Assembly (NCBI RefSeq): GCF_949628265.1
Contig: NC_088786.1
Coordinates: 22,279,681 to 22,343,680 of the forward strand
Reading direction: 5' to 3'
DNA from: Cloeon dipterum
Taxonomy: Eukaryota > Arthropoda > Insecta > Ephemeroptera > Baetidae
Length of the DNA: 64,000 bases
Made by a program: the position numbers and the translations under genes. Every line of letters starts with the position of its first letter. Positions within the stretch are counted from its first letter, which is position 1. Of the stretch, positions 1-12,200 are shown piece by piece. A model generated the notes under the pieces. The model ran no database searches, was not told the origin of the DNA, and saw nothing but the letters and a program-made list of their open reading frames with translations.

Positions 1-1339
1 ATTTTTGTGTATTTCTTTCTTTGGTAATAACAATTAAGCACCGTCTTTTATATGGCGTGTCAGGGCTTACAAGAGATAATTGCCACTGATACATGCTGCA
101 GCAAATCCTTCTATTTCTCTATCTCATCTTATAGCGCATGGCTTCAAAGAGACCATAAAGAACTTACTGCATACCTGTGGTTGCGCTAATTTTTAGTTTC
201 AAAATTTAAGTTTATTATGGGCTGACATTTTAGAGACGAAACGATACTTAAATCAAAATATACTGTGCGCCCTAATTGAACCCCCAGCAATTAAGTTGAA
301 TTTCAAAACAGGCAGAACTTGTACACAAACATTTTTGAGGGAATTATGCCGTCATGTGCGGTATATAGGATATTAAAAGGGGTTTTGTCATTTCCGGCGT
401 CTTTCTTTGATCAGCCTGGGGCACATTTAGATGGAAAAATACCCGATTTTATTGATTGCTTCTTTATTTACTTTCTGGTAGTTCTTCTTTTTAGTTTTAC
501 GGGATAAATAAACTCGAATTGAGTTGGCGTGATCCATCGCAGCTTGAATAACAAGAACAAGCAGATTCAGTGAGAGCGAAAATGGGCCACCCGCCTCCTC
601 AAGCGTCGGTTGGTATACGTTTTTTTTAACGCTTTTACGCCCGTTCAAGATGCCACCGCTTGGCAGGTACATAATGCTGCTTTTTTATAAATGTATTTTA
701 TATAATGCATATAACACATAGACGTATAAAGGAGATGATATTAACGACGATGGGCAAAATCAACAAAGGCGCCGTGCCACAGCACGAGCTCTTTTTTCTG
801 TTGGAATTGTGTGCACAAGGGTCTTTATGATATTGTTGAATCCAACCTATGGGAAAGGCATGCTTCTCCGGTGGTAAGAGAGGAAGCTGAAATGAGCAAT
901 AGCAAAGAGAGTGTCATAAATTCTTGCCTCGTCAGCATTGGCTGAAGTTGCGTACGCTCTTTGAATTGGCTGCCGCATCCATCCCTTAGCCTTCAGCACA
1001 AAGGGATTGAAGTGACCGAAATAACTCCCGTTGAGCGCGCGCGGCATTCTTGTGTGTTGTAACACCAATATTTTGCGCCTCCGCCACTAAAGAATAGAGA
1101 AAACATTATAAAATATCAATGGAACGAGTGTGGGTTTAGCTGGATGAATAGAAAAAGGTGGCGCCGATCGTATCTCTCACGCTTCTGTGGAATTCCTTTA
1201 ATAGTCTAGGGGGTAAAAAGGAATTTCTGGCGTTGATTTCGCATTGTAGCGTAAAGTGATGAACCATGACGAAAGCAGAGGAAATAATTGCAAACTTAAA
1301 CAGTTATTCATTAAAATATCCTCTCGTTTTGGTGGGAAT
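1..1339. other. Non-coding stretch, left edge
   Basis: I see no coding exon here. The open frames are short, lack splice context and have no protein-like composition. The left neighbour gene lies outside the window. The stretch ends at the poly(T) side of a reverse-oriented SINE-like repeat. Confidence 0.5.
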
Positions 1340-1694
1340 TTTTTTTTTGCTCTTTTTATCCCTGTTCTCTCGGACCGGGAAGGGCGCGCACCGCACTAGC
1401 ACGAATGCTGAAACCCGGGTCCCAATAACACCGCGAACGGATAACATGGGCGCACCGGGCCGCACAGGGACCCAGCCCACTATGAAGGGCCACTTGCCTC
1501 CGCACCGAGGACTGCATTGAAACGCTAGACATTCGTCCCGTGAAGCCAATTAAATCACGCATGCTGGAAAGGTGCAAACCATCAGCAAGAAGCGAGTCGG
1601 CGCCTCCCAGCCCGTTGAGCAATTTGAGCATTTCGAGTCACTAAACTAACCACTTTTTGCCATCTCTGACATTAGGTAGCCAGTATTAGAACTC
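1340..1694 (-). repeat. SINE-like repeat copy A (poly(A)-tailed, reverse orientation)
   Basis: Read on the minus strand, this begins near 1694 (AATACTGGCTACC), passes through CAGAGATGGCAAAA and GGTTTGCACCTTTCCAGCA, then a GC-rich body, and ends in GATAAAAAGAGC plus a run of A at 1341-1349. Nearly the same body, with the same A-rich end, recurs on the plus strand at 8957-9203. The shared 3' tail and compact size of about 355 bp suggest a non-autonomous retroelement. I could not recognise a tRNA, 7SL or 5S head, so the SINE class is unassigned. Open frames here on both strands are repeat sequence, not genes. Borders are approximate. Confidence 0.7.
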
Positions 1695-4600
1695 CGAATT
1701 GTTCAAATACCTCCCATTGCTTTGACACTCCTGAGAGTGCCTTAACAATGCGAGCCAACGAGCTGGTTACATTTCGATAGTTAAATAATTTTTTTTTAAA
1801 TTGGTAGATGATATAAAAAATGTGATCACCCCCCTTGCCATGGGTATATCCAAAACATGATTATATTTGGTGAGCGTCCTAAAATATCGGTCCCAAATCC
1901 TTCAATTTCCTTTTCTTATCCTATAGCGTCGTTTAAGGTTTAATTTGAATGTGCTAACCTTGAGCACAGAAAACAAAATTCAAATCGCGACACAAAAAGA
2001 GAGAATATGATTTCCGTTGAAGTTGGCCATACTCAATTTGGAGAAGATATAAACGTTTCACTCACAATTGTGATTGACAAATATAGCATTCAACTAGCGG
2101 AAAATGTGAATTTACAAGGAATTCAACGGACAACTGCTTTGCAAGGAAAAACAACACGAGCCCTTATCTGTCAAACAGGGAATCAAAGTAAAATATAATT
2201 GGTTTTTTAATGTTTTTTTTTTCAATAATTATATATTTCTTCTGTTCTTCCTTCCTTGAATTCATATTCTTTAAATCATTATTATATTCATCAATACACT
2301 CTTAAAATCAAGTTACTATGAAAATTTTCTGCCGTCAAACGTAGAATTGACACCAAATTTTGTTTATTTATGTCAACAAGGAAGTAATTGTCTTGAAAAA
2401 TCGTTTCGAGCCCTGCAGGGCTCTAATAAAGATAAAAACGCTTTGAAGACGTCGCATAAAAGATGATGAAATGATCTAAAAATTCATATGATGTCATTAA
2501 AGCATTTAATACCGTCAGCGAAATCCACCTTAAGAGATTTGAAAATAGTTTTATAGAATTATTGGCCACTTAGCTTCATTTCGCTGTTAATTCCTCTAGT
2601 ATGTCATTTCGCACGGCTATCAAAAGTGTGATTATTAACTGACATTCACAGATAATTGAACAGTGTGATATAATATAATGATATCTATAGTCATTTATAT
2701 CTCGCATACCACTGACTGAGCAGAGCTTAATCCAATAATCATGCGGCGCGTGGTCACTTGTTGGATCATCTCATCCTCATTCACCTCTTTAATCGGCTTC
2801 AGACGAACGAACAACCAAGTGAATCATCTAACAAAAGGGGATTATATAAAAAAAATCCACCGCAGTTGAAAGACCTGCCGGCAAAAATTCCTGAACTGAA
2901 CGAGAAAGCGAAAATGTGCGCGCTCTTTTATGTTCCTGCGCCTTTGCTCCATTCACACAGAGAAGAATGCTGAGAAGTGTGGGGTCCTTTGAAGTGATCC
3001 TACACCCCAGTCATTTTTAGCAGAAAAGAAGGAAAGAATGAGCATTGTTGTCGGTTGCCAACCCAAACTAAACTACCTTTCAAAACATACACGTGATTCG
3101 TATTATTCTCAGGCCATATACTGCCACCCTTAAATTAGTTACACTTTCAAAAATCACAGGACAACTCAATCCATCCTGAGCTCTCAAGCGTCCGTTTTCT
3201 ATCCCCTTAGTCTGTGAAAAATGTATTGTTGGAATTACCTTTGAAAATATGTACTAGAGGTATGTAATATACCCCAGCACAAGTTTGCACTCGAACGCTT
3301 TTCAACGCCCATCCATTTATTAACAAGCATCAGAGCACTTATTTCGGCCGCACAGCAATATGGCTGCAATTTAGTTTGTGTGATAAAATCGAAATAATTG
3401 ATACAGAATTAATCACGAATAAATAAGTATGAGCAATAAAGATTCCTGCTAATTTGTTGTAATTTAGTATAATTGTAGGAAAGTATTGATTACATTATCG
3501 AAGATCCTGATTGGTTTTCGAGCAATACTTGCTGTTAGAGGCTGTATTGTTTAATCTGTGCATATTATTAAACTATCCTTCTCTCGAAAAAAAAAACAAT
3601 TTTTTAGTAAATTTTGATTACATAAAGTTTTGTGCACAAAAAGCCGTCTATTTTCCTCTGATTTCCCATATATTTCCCTACTCTTACGTCTTTAACTTCC
3701 CGAATCCGTGTCAAATTGTTTTTACTGGCGATTCGACAAGCGGTGTCCGTTATGGAATCTTACTTTTCAAAAGGACACCGTTTTGTCTGTTAGACGTTTT
3801 ATAGAAAAAAAAGTGAAACTCGGCAACTATAGCAATCTTCTTATGCACAGTTTAAACCTCTTTGAATAAAAAAACATTGTCTCCAAACATAATAAAATGA
3901 AGGCCAAAAACCTGGGGGCTCAATGAACCGTCTGCAGTCATTCAAATCTCTCTTTGGTGCCACAGGCCGCAAGGAAGTCCTTTGACAGAGCACAAAGAAC
4001 GGCATCATTTAGAAATATTGGTATGCATTCTTCCCTTGCGCGTGCATCTTTGATGTAGGCGCTAAAGTATGCTAACGGCTATATTTCCAGGTAAGTTCTG
4101 AGCAGACAGACTAGATCAACAGTGACAAGAACTTTGAAACGTGTGAGTATAATTTGAAACACTTAATAAAATAAAAAGTGGATGCTGTTCTGCGAAATTG
4201 GTATAAGGAAAATTTGTAAATTTGATTTCTAAATAATAAATTTTAACACTCAAATTTTTTAACTTAAATTTTCTTTCAGAGTGAAAGAATTTGTGATTGC
4301 AAGTTAGTTTCTTAGTTAATAGATTAGGAAACGGTGGCATTCTCATTAGTTTCTTTGTTATTTGAAGTTACAAAAAATTGTCTGCATGAGTTAAGAGTGC
4401 TCAAGGGGGGTGGAAAAAATTCCTTGCCACGCCTTTACTCATATAGCTCTTGTTGAGTAAGTTGAAAGAATTTAAGCGTGAGATTAAAAAAGATTTATTT
4501 TGAAATATGTGTTGAAACTACATTTTTTTTAAAAATCTGCTCACTTCATGAATTATTTTGTATTTGGACTTGTATATGAAATGAAGCTTTTTCTGGTCAA

Positions 4601-7600
4601 TTTTTCCCTGTGATATTTATAGTGGATACAGACTTGAACTTGACTCATAAGACATTATTTTTTGTTTCTAATTGAAAAGTCACAGCTTCCAAAAGATTTA
4701 AATGAACATAAATTACCTAATATTAGAAATTGATTGAACTGAGCCTAACAAGGTCCTTTAATTCACGTTGAATTGAAATTCCAGGCGAGCAGGGCAAGCG
4801 GCTTTCAACATGCGCAAATAATCGTTCGTTTGATTGGCTTTGAAAGTGGAGGGAAATCTAAGAAAAATACTTGTCAGCTAGTTTATCTCTTTTGAAATGG
4901 TCAGGCTACACCAGACAGCGGGCAAGTCACGAAAACATTGCGTCTCTCAAAGCAAGCAAATAAGTTTTAAATACCGGTCCCAATTAGCCACTAGCCGCCT
5001 AATTTTGGGTCACGTGGTCAGCCACCAACCACCGTGACTTAGGCTCAGATGAGCTAGCCACGCCAGCCACCGGTCAAGAAGTAAAAAAAATGAAAACTCC
5101 TGGGCAGTTAAGCACTATCAAACTTAACTTTTAAAAATTCTCACTGGCGCAAGCTACTAGGGAAAATCTCAGCCGCTACCGCCGTGCTTACATTGCTTAA
5201 ATTAAGCTTAAGCCAGGCTGTCAATCACCGCCTCAAAATTATGAAGCTGACACCTCTTTATCGACAAAATAATTATTGATCGGTGCTAATGAAAGCAGTA
5301 GCACAAGAAGTTGTCATAATTTGTCAGTATAGATGTTAACAGCACATCCAGCAATCCCGAATAATAACTGTTAATAATCAGAGTGTGCGGTAGCAGAAAA
5401 AGATTTTTCATGGTATGTGATTTATTGGTAATTATATAAAAAAAACCATCGCCTTCATGATCTCTTCTATTTTCAATTTGAGTTGGAATTAACAGATAAT
5501 AGTACGAGTTTAGTTTACCTTCCATCTACTAACATCAAGGTGTATGTTTTTATTTGCTCATCTTTTATGATGAGAATCGGAAGTGGAAAAAAATGCAAGA
5601 ATCTCCGTACGGGGCATTCCTGACATAGAAAGAGGCCAGAAATTCCAGAGCGAAGATGCACGTACGCTGTCAGACCCTAGGGAGGTATAAATTAGGGCGG
5701 TGAGAGAGGTGTATATAGAGAGGCTCATCTCATCTCGCCGGGCGAATTTGGAGCCGTTCAATTCGCACTCTGTTATTAACTCGTAATGAAATTGTGTGTG
5801 TTTCTGTGAACCGCCGCCGGCTGCCCATACACTTAATCGGCGAGTGCGCGTTCAGCCTAATTCCTTCATAATGAGGCGAACTTAATAGAAGGTATAAAGC
5901 CGCAAAGGTGAGCATGTCTTAAAAAAAATATGCAAAATAGAGCTTCAAAGAGTGCTTGAAATTTTTGTGAGTTCAAGATTTGTGTAAAAGGTTTTGATGT
6001 TGTTTTGTGTTAATCAGCTATTTGTCGTGTTCCTTCAATTGAAGCCTATTATATATTATAAAAGGGTATATAAAATCTAATACATAAATTTGTTTTGGTT
6101 TATATAAAATTCGTGATCAAAAATGACTTTGGTCTTAATCTGGGATTTCTGTGGTTTCTAATTAAATTTTCATCTTTTAGAATTCATATAGATGCACATA
6201 TTTTAGAACTTAAATTTTTAAGGGAAATGAGAACATTCAGAAAAAATCCTTTCCGTCAGCTTCTCACAAAGTGTGTGATTTTTTAAGACTATGATTTCAC
6301 CTAATTATTTTTCCACGCCGCGCACGACTAACAAAATCCTATGCCATTTATCCTCTTCCAATAAATCAATGGCAAATTTTAACCATGCAGGAACGGCGGC
6401 GGCAGTAGTATATCCAGCCGTGTGTGCATATAAAAGTGAGGCTCGCGCAGATTCCTGCGAGATAAACCCTCTTCTCTCCTCGTCCGGCCGTGGTGCTTTT
6501 TAATATAAATTGGCATATTTCCATTCTCGTTAAGCAGCTCGTCGGGAACAACATTAAAGGCTATGTGGTGCGATAATAAAACGCTTGTTTTGCCGCACGC
6601 TGATATAGTTTCACATCAGCTATGAATAACATTATAGGGGCCCTTTCAGCCAGCGTTCACTTACGTTAAATTAATTAAGGTGCACAATAGTAAGAGTGTT
6701 GCCTCATTAAAAGACGAGCAGAGCAGTGAATTTATTTTTTGCCCTGCCTGCGTGAATTTCAAATTACGATCTCTCGCAGACCGGCCTGCCAGCAGCCGCG
6801 CACAGCAGTCCCTCTCGGATCGGCTCCTTCACCGACGCTTAATGAAATATGCAAATTTCTATGCCTGCTTATCGAGTCTCTGGTGTTGTTCTGCTTTGTG
6901 TCTTTTGATTCAATTAATGAGATTAAACGGCAATCTAGAATTTATAACTCGCCGGCAAAAGACGTGTTCGCACAGTGTCCTTTTTCATGTTTATCCTTCC
7001 TTAATTGGTTTGAAATTTTTCGGTTTCAAAAGCGCACTATTTTGCGCGTTGTATGAGAAGATGGGTGTACATGTGCAGCAAAAATCACCTCACGGATGTT
7101 ACCGCTCGATTACAAAATTAGCATGAATGGATTGACGCAAAAGACCTATTTCATTAACAATCAAATTTGCCCTCTCAAGATTAAGCATATTAATTGGGCT
7201 CTGCTATCTGCCAGTTCTCACTCAATCGATTTGAAACTATAAAAAAATAGACCTCTGGAATTCATTTACGTAAAAGCGATTCTAAAAGGGGGAAGGAATT
7301 TAGTGCTCAAAGGTGGGACAGTTATAACATATTTATCAGTCTACTTGACACAAAGAATTCGTTCGGCAAACAAAATTCACCATTACAATAGTCGCGTGAG
7401 TAGTAATGATAAGGACCCATTGAAAAGGGTGGGCACAGACGTAATACGACAGTAAATAAAAAGTGTTGAACTGTATGCTTTCTCACATTTCGCACGTCAT
7501 TGATGAGGAGAGAGTTAGATTATCTTATCTCATCCAGGAGATCTTAAGTGTATATGCTTCTTTTTACAACTGATATGCTTGTATGTACTTAGATGTTTGT

Positions 7601-8429
7601 GTTTTGGTTGGGCTATATTTAAATTTTTTTCGAGGAAATGCAGAGATCGTACGTCAATGGGCGCACAAGTAAAATTCATTCAAGGGAATTGAGAAGATAA
7701 GAGGCACACACGGAACTGTTTGAACTGATTATCACCCACGCAAAGCCTCATTCATAAAAACGCATACTGTCGCGCACGTGTGAAAAAGCTTTAATTTTTT
7801 AGAACTGTAAATTAAAGTGATAAAATATTATCGTTAAATGAAATATGCAGGCATTCTAATCTAATACAGAATATACCAATAATTATTTAATTTTCCAAAG
7901 CTATACAAATAAATTTCGAGGTCAGCTAAACAGAAAAATATATACGATTGCATTAATTAAATTCGTTAGTTACACAAACCAACAACAAATTAATTAGCTA
8001 AAAATACTTTTATTTTTTACATTTATCTTTGAAGTGCTCTCAAGTTCATCTAGAACTTGAGACAGAATGTTAGCAAAACAGACGATAAAGCATTGAGACG
8101 CTGATAATTTTCGGCAACATCTAAACATTACAGAGAGAAAAAAGCTTCTGCAGATTTCAACGCATTGAGAGAAATTTTGAATATCATAAAGAAATCAAGG
8201 CTTAAAAAGCAGTTGAAAGATTTCCTACTGTTCCTATTAAGAGTTGGAAAATTCTTTCAATAACTTCAAGGTAAAAAATGTAGATGATAACAGATTTCAA
8301 ATAATAATAATAATTATTATAATTGTACCCTTGAATGGGATTATATTGAAAATCAGAAAAAACTTAATATCAAACAAATAGCTTTTGTCGTTGGCTAAGC
8401 ATTGTCAAGGCATTGAGCATTTTGATTAA
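1695..8429. other. AT-rich intergenic DNA
   Basis: There is no supported gene in this stretch. It is AT-rich with short scattered ORFs. The longest is 6680-7126, with no protein-like pattern, matching exons or upstream promoter. Two TATA-like strings lie at about 5686-5692 (TATAAAT) and 5711-5717 (TATATAG), but no good initiator or downstream ORF goes with them. Confidence 0.5.
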
Positions 8430-8556
8430 AATACCGACCACTCAATGCCAGAGATGGCAAAAGGTTTAGAGAATCGTCGACATGATAAAATATAGCTCAA
8501 AAAGGACTGTGAGGCGCACTGGCACCGACTCGCTTGATTTTTGCACCTTTCCAGCA
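8430..8556 (+). repeat. SINE-like repeat, diverged 5' fragment C
   Basis: This aligns with the 5' half of copy A read on its minus strand. Shared blocks in the same order are AATAC, CAGAGATGGCAAAA, CACCGACTCGCTT (one change from copy A) and TTTGCACCTTTCCAGCA. It lacks the GC-rich 3' body and A-tail. It is more diverged than copies A and B, so probably an older insertion or a different subfamily. Confidence 0.6.
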
Positions 8557-8956
8557 GCTTTAGGGGCAATTATCTGACCTGTCTATCGGGCAGGCGAAGA
8601 GACGACACTGCGGCCCTACGTTATCTTTAGAGGTGTTGTTCCGGATTATATACTAAGTAGCAGGATAAAGTTTTCTTACAATGCCGCCAGAACCCCGGAA
8701 ATATTTTGTCGGCAACCCTTATATCACTTTACGCAGCTGCGAATGACCTGTTTAGACGCACTCATGTTTACCGAGAAATATTTAATCTTTTGTCCCGCAG
8801 GAAGTATTAAAATGTTTTGAACGATTGCTCAAATAATAAGGACTGTAAGTATATGATGGTTAGTAAGACCCTATAGCTGAATAGGGTTCGCACTGCCCAA
8901 AACAGTTTATTCAATTTAGGTCGGCAACATTAAAAAAAATCACTTCAATATTCTCG

Positions 8957-9203
8957 CTACTTGCTGGTTTGCACCTTTCCAGCATGCGTGATTTGGCTTC
9001 ACGGGACGAATGTCTAGCGTTTCAATGCAGTCCTCGGTGCGGAGGCAAGTGGCCCTTGAGCGGCCTGGGTCCCTGTGCGGCCTGGTGCGCCCATGTTATC
9101 CGTTCGCGGTGTTATTGGGACCCGGGTTTCAGCATTCGTGCTAGTGCAGTGCGCGCCCTTCCCGGTCCGAGAGAACAGGGATAAAAAGAGCAAAAAAAAA
9201 ATA
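8957..9203 (+). repeat. SINE-like repeat copy B (poly(A)-tailed)
   Basis: From GGTTTGCACCTTTCCAGCA to the tail GATAAAAAGAGC plus A10, this copy is nearly identical to copy A in the opposite orientation. Only a few substitutions and one small rearranged patch after GTGGCCCTT separate them, so both are young. Compared with copy A it is 5' truncated, starting around CTTGCTG, which is typical of LINE-mobilised elements. The frame 8969-9184 is repeat sequence rather than a gene. Confidence 0.75.
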
Positions 9204-12200
9204 TGTTGAGAAATTTTTTTTTCCAGATACTATAATATCACAATATATTGGTTTGTGCGTTGCTTAAGAATATCTTCACTATAGTAAGTTGTGCGAGAAA
9301 CTATATACAATTTTCTTTGATATGAGATATGAATGACGTAAATATTTCCCTAAATTTCATAAATAATACCCTATTATTGCCTCAGTTCAACTGAACATTT
9401 TGGATTATTCAATGCATCATTAGAAAGAAAACTGCATTATGCATTTCTAAACTGAGACACCCAAATGAAAAATATTGGCAAATGCGCACGGACCGAAAAA
9501 TGCGAGATGACCAAAAAATAAAAGAAAATGGAATTTTATTTATTTGTTTATTTATTTTGATTTATTGACTGATTTATTATTATTGATTATTTTGACCAAC
9601 ATTATCACACAAAAAATTTGTATTTGCATATTAATATTTTTTGAACTGCGTGAGATAAAAATACTGTGACTTTATGTGAAGCCATACCGATACAAAATTG
9701 TGAATGTCTGCTTTATGTTCGTTTTTTAATTATGTTGCACTGTCTCGTGTTTATTAAATTATTCATTCATTCATGTAAAATGGAAGTAACTAGTCAAACC
9801 ATTTCTTCATTTTCATACTTGAGTATTTTCAATCTTTCCTGTAGTATCTGGCAATACAAATATATATGCAAACGCGGCTTCAACGATGGGATCACAAGTA
9901 TAGTATTTATTTCCAAGCGCCGGCGTCAACGCGCTTATCAGAGCTATAAAGAACGTATCAATTAGGTCAGAATATTTGTTCGGTTAGATCACGATTAAGG
10001 CGTGTAGCAGTGAGGTGCTTTATGTACTTTTTGTAGCAAAAAGTGACCCGTATTTATTCAACTTTATACGTAAGTGATTTTCTCGGAAACAGCTAGGAAC
10101 GCCGCGTTTGTGTGCAAAAAGATGCCGTGTTAAATCAGAAATGCAAATATGCAGGTAAATGTAAAAGGAGCATCAGCGATTGGCATTGTCTAAATAGCGA
10201 GTGACGACAAGCTAATAACGGGGGGTTTTACCTGAAAATTATTTTAAGGTGTGCGTGTGGGAGAGACACTAAATATTGAATACGTCATCAAATGCATCAT
10301 TGAATTCCCCTCAGACCCACCAAAGCGGATAAAATATCTCTTCGGGCTCGAGAATGTGAACCATTCATTTCTATTTTTAGCAAGCAGAGTTCACAGGACG
10401 ATTTTTTGCACTAGATGAAAAGACCCTTTTATTTTGTATTTTCGACAAGTCGAATGTGGACAGAAAATATTTTTAGCGTTATATTTGTAGTTTAGTTTTG
10501 AAGTATTTTGAAGTTTAAAACAGGAGAAAAGAACATAAAAGCGCATTAGAACAAGTATGTTATGACAATGATTTTTTTAAAGTGCTATTTTACATGTAAA
10601 TAATCATATTATTTTTTCAACAGTGTGTCAAAAGAAAAATTTGTATCTCATAAAAAATTGCCAGTTGGAATCAAAACACGTTAAGACTAATATAAAGTTT
10701 TTATCAATGACAAATTCGAATTTTATTTAGTTAGCAGAATATTAATGGCTTTCTTCAAATGGGAATACTTCAATTCATTACTCGAAATATTCTTGAAAAG
10801 GGAGAATGGAGGAATTGTGCACACATACTTAAATTGAAGAGAAAAAATATCTTGCAAGTTTTTATAGTGTAAAAAAGTCGTTTCAGCCCTTCATCTGTCG
10901 TCGACACTTGGCAGTGCATATCAAACAAAATGTATACTGCAGAATTGACTGCAAAGGATTCTGCGAATCACCGATTAACACAGCTCGCATCCTGAAAATA
11001 ATAAAACATATTGAGCAAATAGCTTTTTATTTTGTTCATTTCATCTGAAAAATTGTGACATCGTCTTCTGCCTTCATTGGACACTACCAACTATTTTTCC
11101 ATGTTTCAGTTCACTTACAAACCACCCCCTAAAATAAATTCTCCTGATTAAAGCCGTGCTGGGTTACCTTTAATCAATCTCAATTTTCGTCATCAAAAGA
11201 TCCCTTTTGATGCAATAGAAAAAAGCTCTTTCAATATTTTTTGCAAAGTTTTCATTTAGATCTGATCAGTGCACATAAGATGAAAAATGACAATTTTTTC
11301 TCGCCGCAAGACCTTCAACAGAAGTTTATGTGCACTAAATGGAGAAGAAGTATTACATTTCCAGGCTGGACTGCAACGCTGAGAGAAAATAGAATTAAAA
11401 TCAACTTCATTTGCAGGCGGCCGTATGCACATAAGGCAATTTAATATTTTAATCGGTCGCACATCCCACATCGAGGTGTTGTTAATTTATTTATTTGCGG
11501 CGGCTGTTGGCATCGTATTGTTTGCTTTTCAAGTCTCCGTCACTGCTTACCAATGCGTTCAGCTGTGGGTATTGTTTTTGCGAGTGGCGTGTATTATATG
11601 TATGTGCTCTCAGGACAACAAGCGAGAAATAAAAGCGGCGCCGTGTGCCGTAGAATGCCGCTGCGGCCGCCGATCGAGAGAAGAGAGAGAGATAGCGAGA
11701 GAGAGGGAATGAAATTTATCTGTGCATATAACGTGTATCGTAATGGTACGCGGAATTTGGAGTCTGATTCCAAGAAAAATACCGGCTGCGGAGTTTCCCT
11801 GTCGGACCAACTGCGCGAGAGAATAAAATGATATGCAAACGTGACTTGTTTCTCCTTTGAGTGTGTGGGGCAAAAGAATTATTATTCATGTGCGTGTATA
11901 TATTGAATGATACTTTAAACGCCCATTTCTATTTCACCGGCGAATTAAAGAGGGCGATACAATTTTGCCTTCGCCGAAAGTATGTGTTGCAGCAGTTGGA
12001 ATAGTGTATTTTGTATTTTTGCTGCGTGCGTTGCATTAGCAGGTGAAATTCGTGCAAAACACAAAGAAGTGCCGGCATAATGAGAGAGAAACGTGTATCA
12101 TTACCACCAGACGAAAGCATCATTATCTCGCGAGGCCTCTATCATTTGCGCTGGCGCAATTTGCATCTTCTACCGTAATTATTGAGGCTTATTTCAGCAG

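Noticed and set aside
1266-1631. Open frames on both strands near 1.3-1.6 kb, matched by 8969-9184
   Set aside because: Both sites are copies of the same SINE-like repeat; the frames are not genes.
6680-7126. 148-codon open frame on the plus strand, with an overlapping 105-codon frame
   Set aside because: The composition is not protein-like. There is no splice context, promoter or recognisable motif, and two overlapping frames are equally open, as expected by chance.
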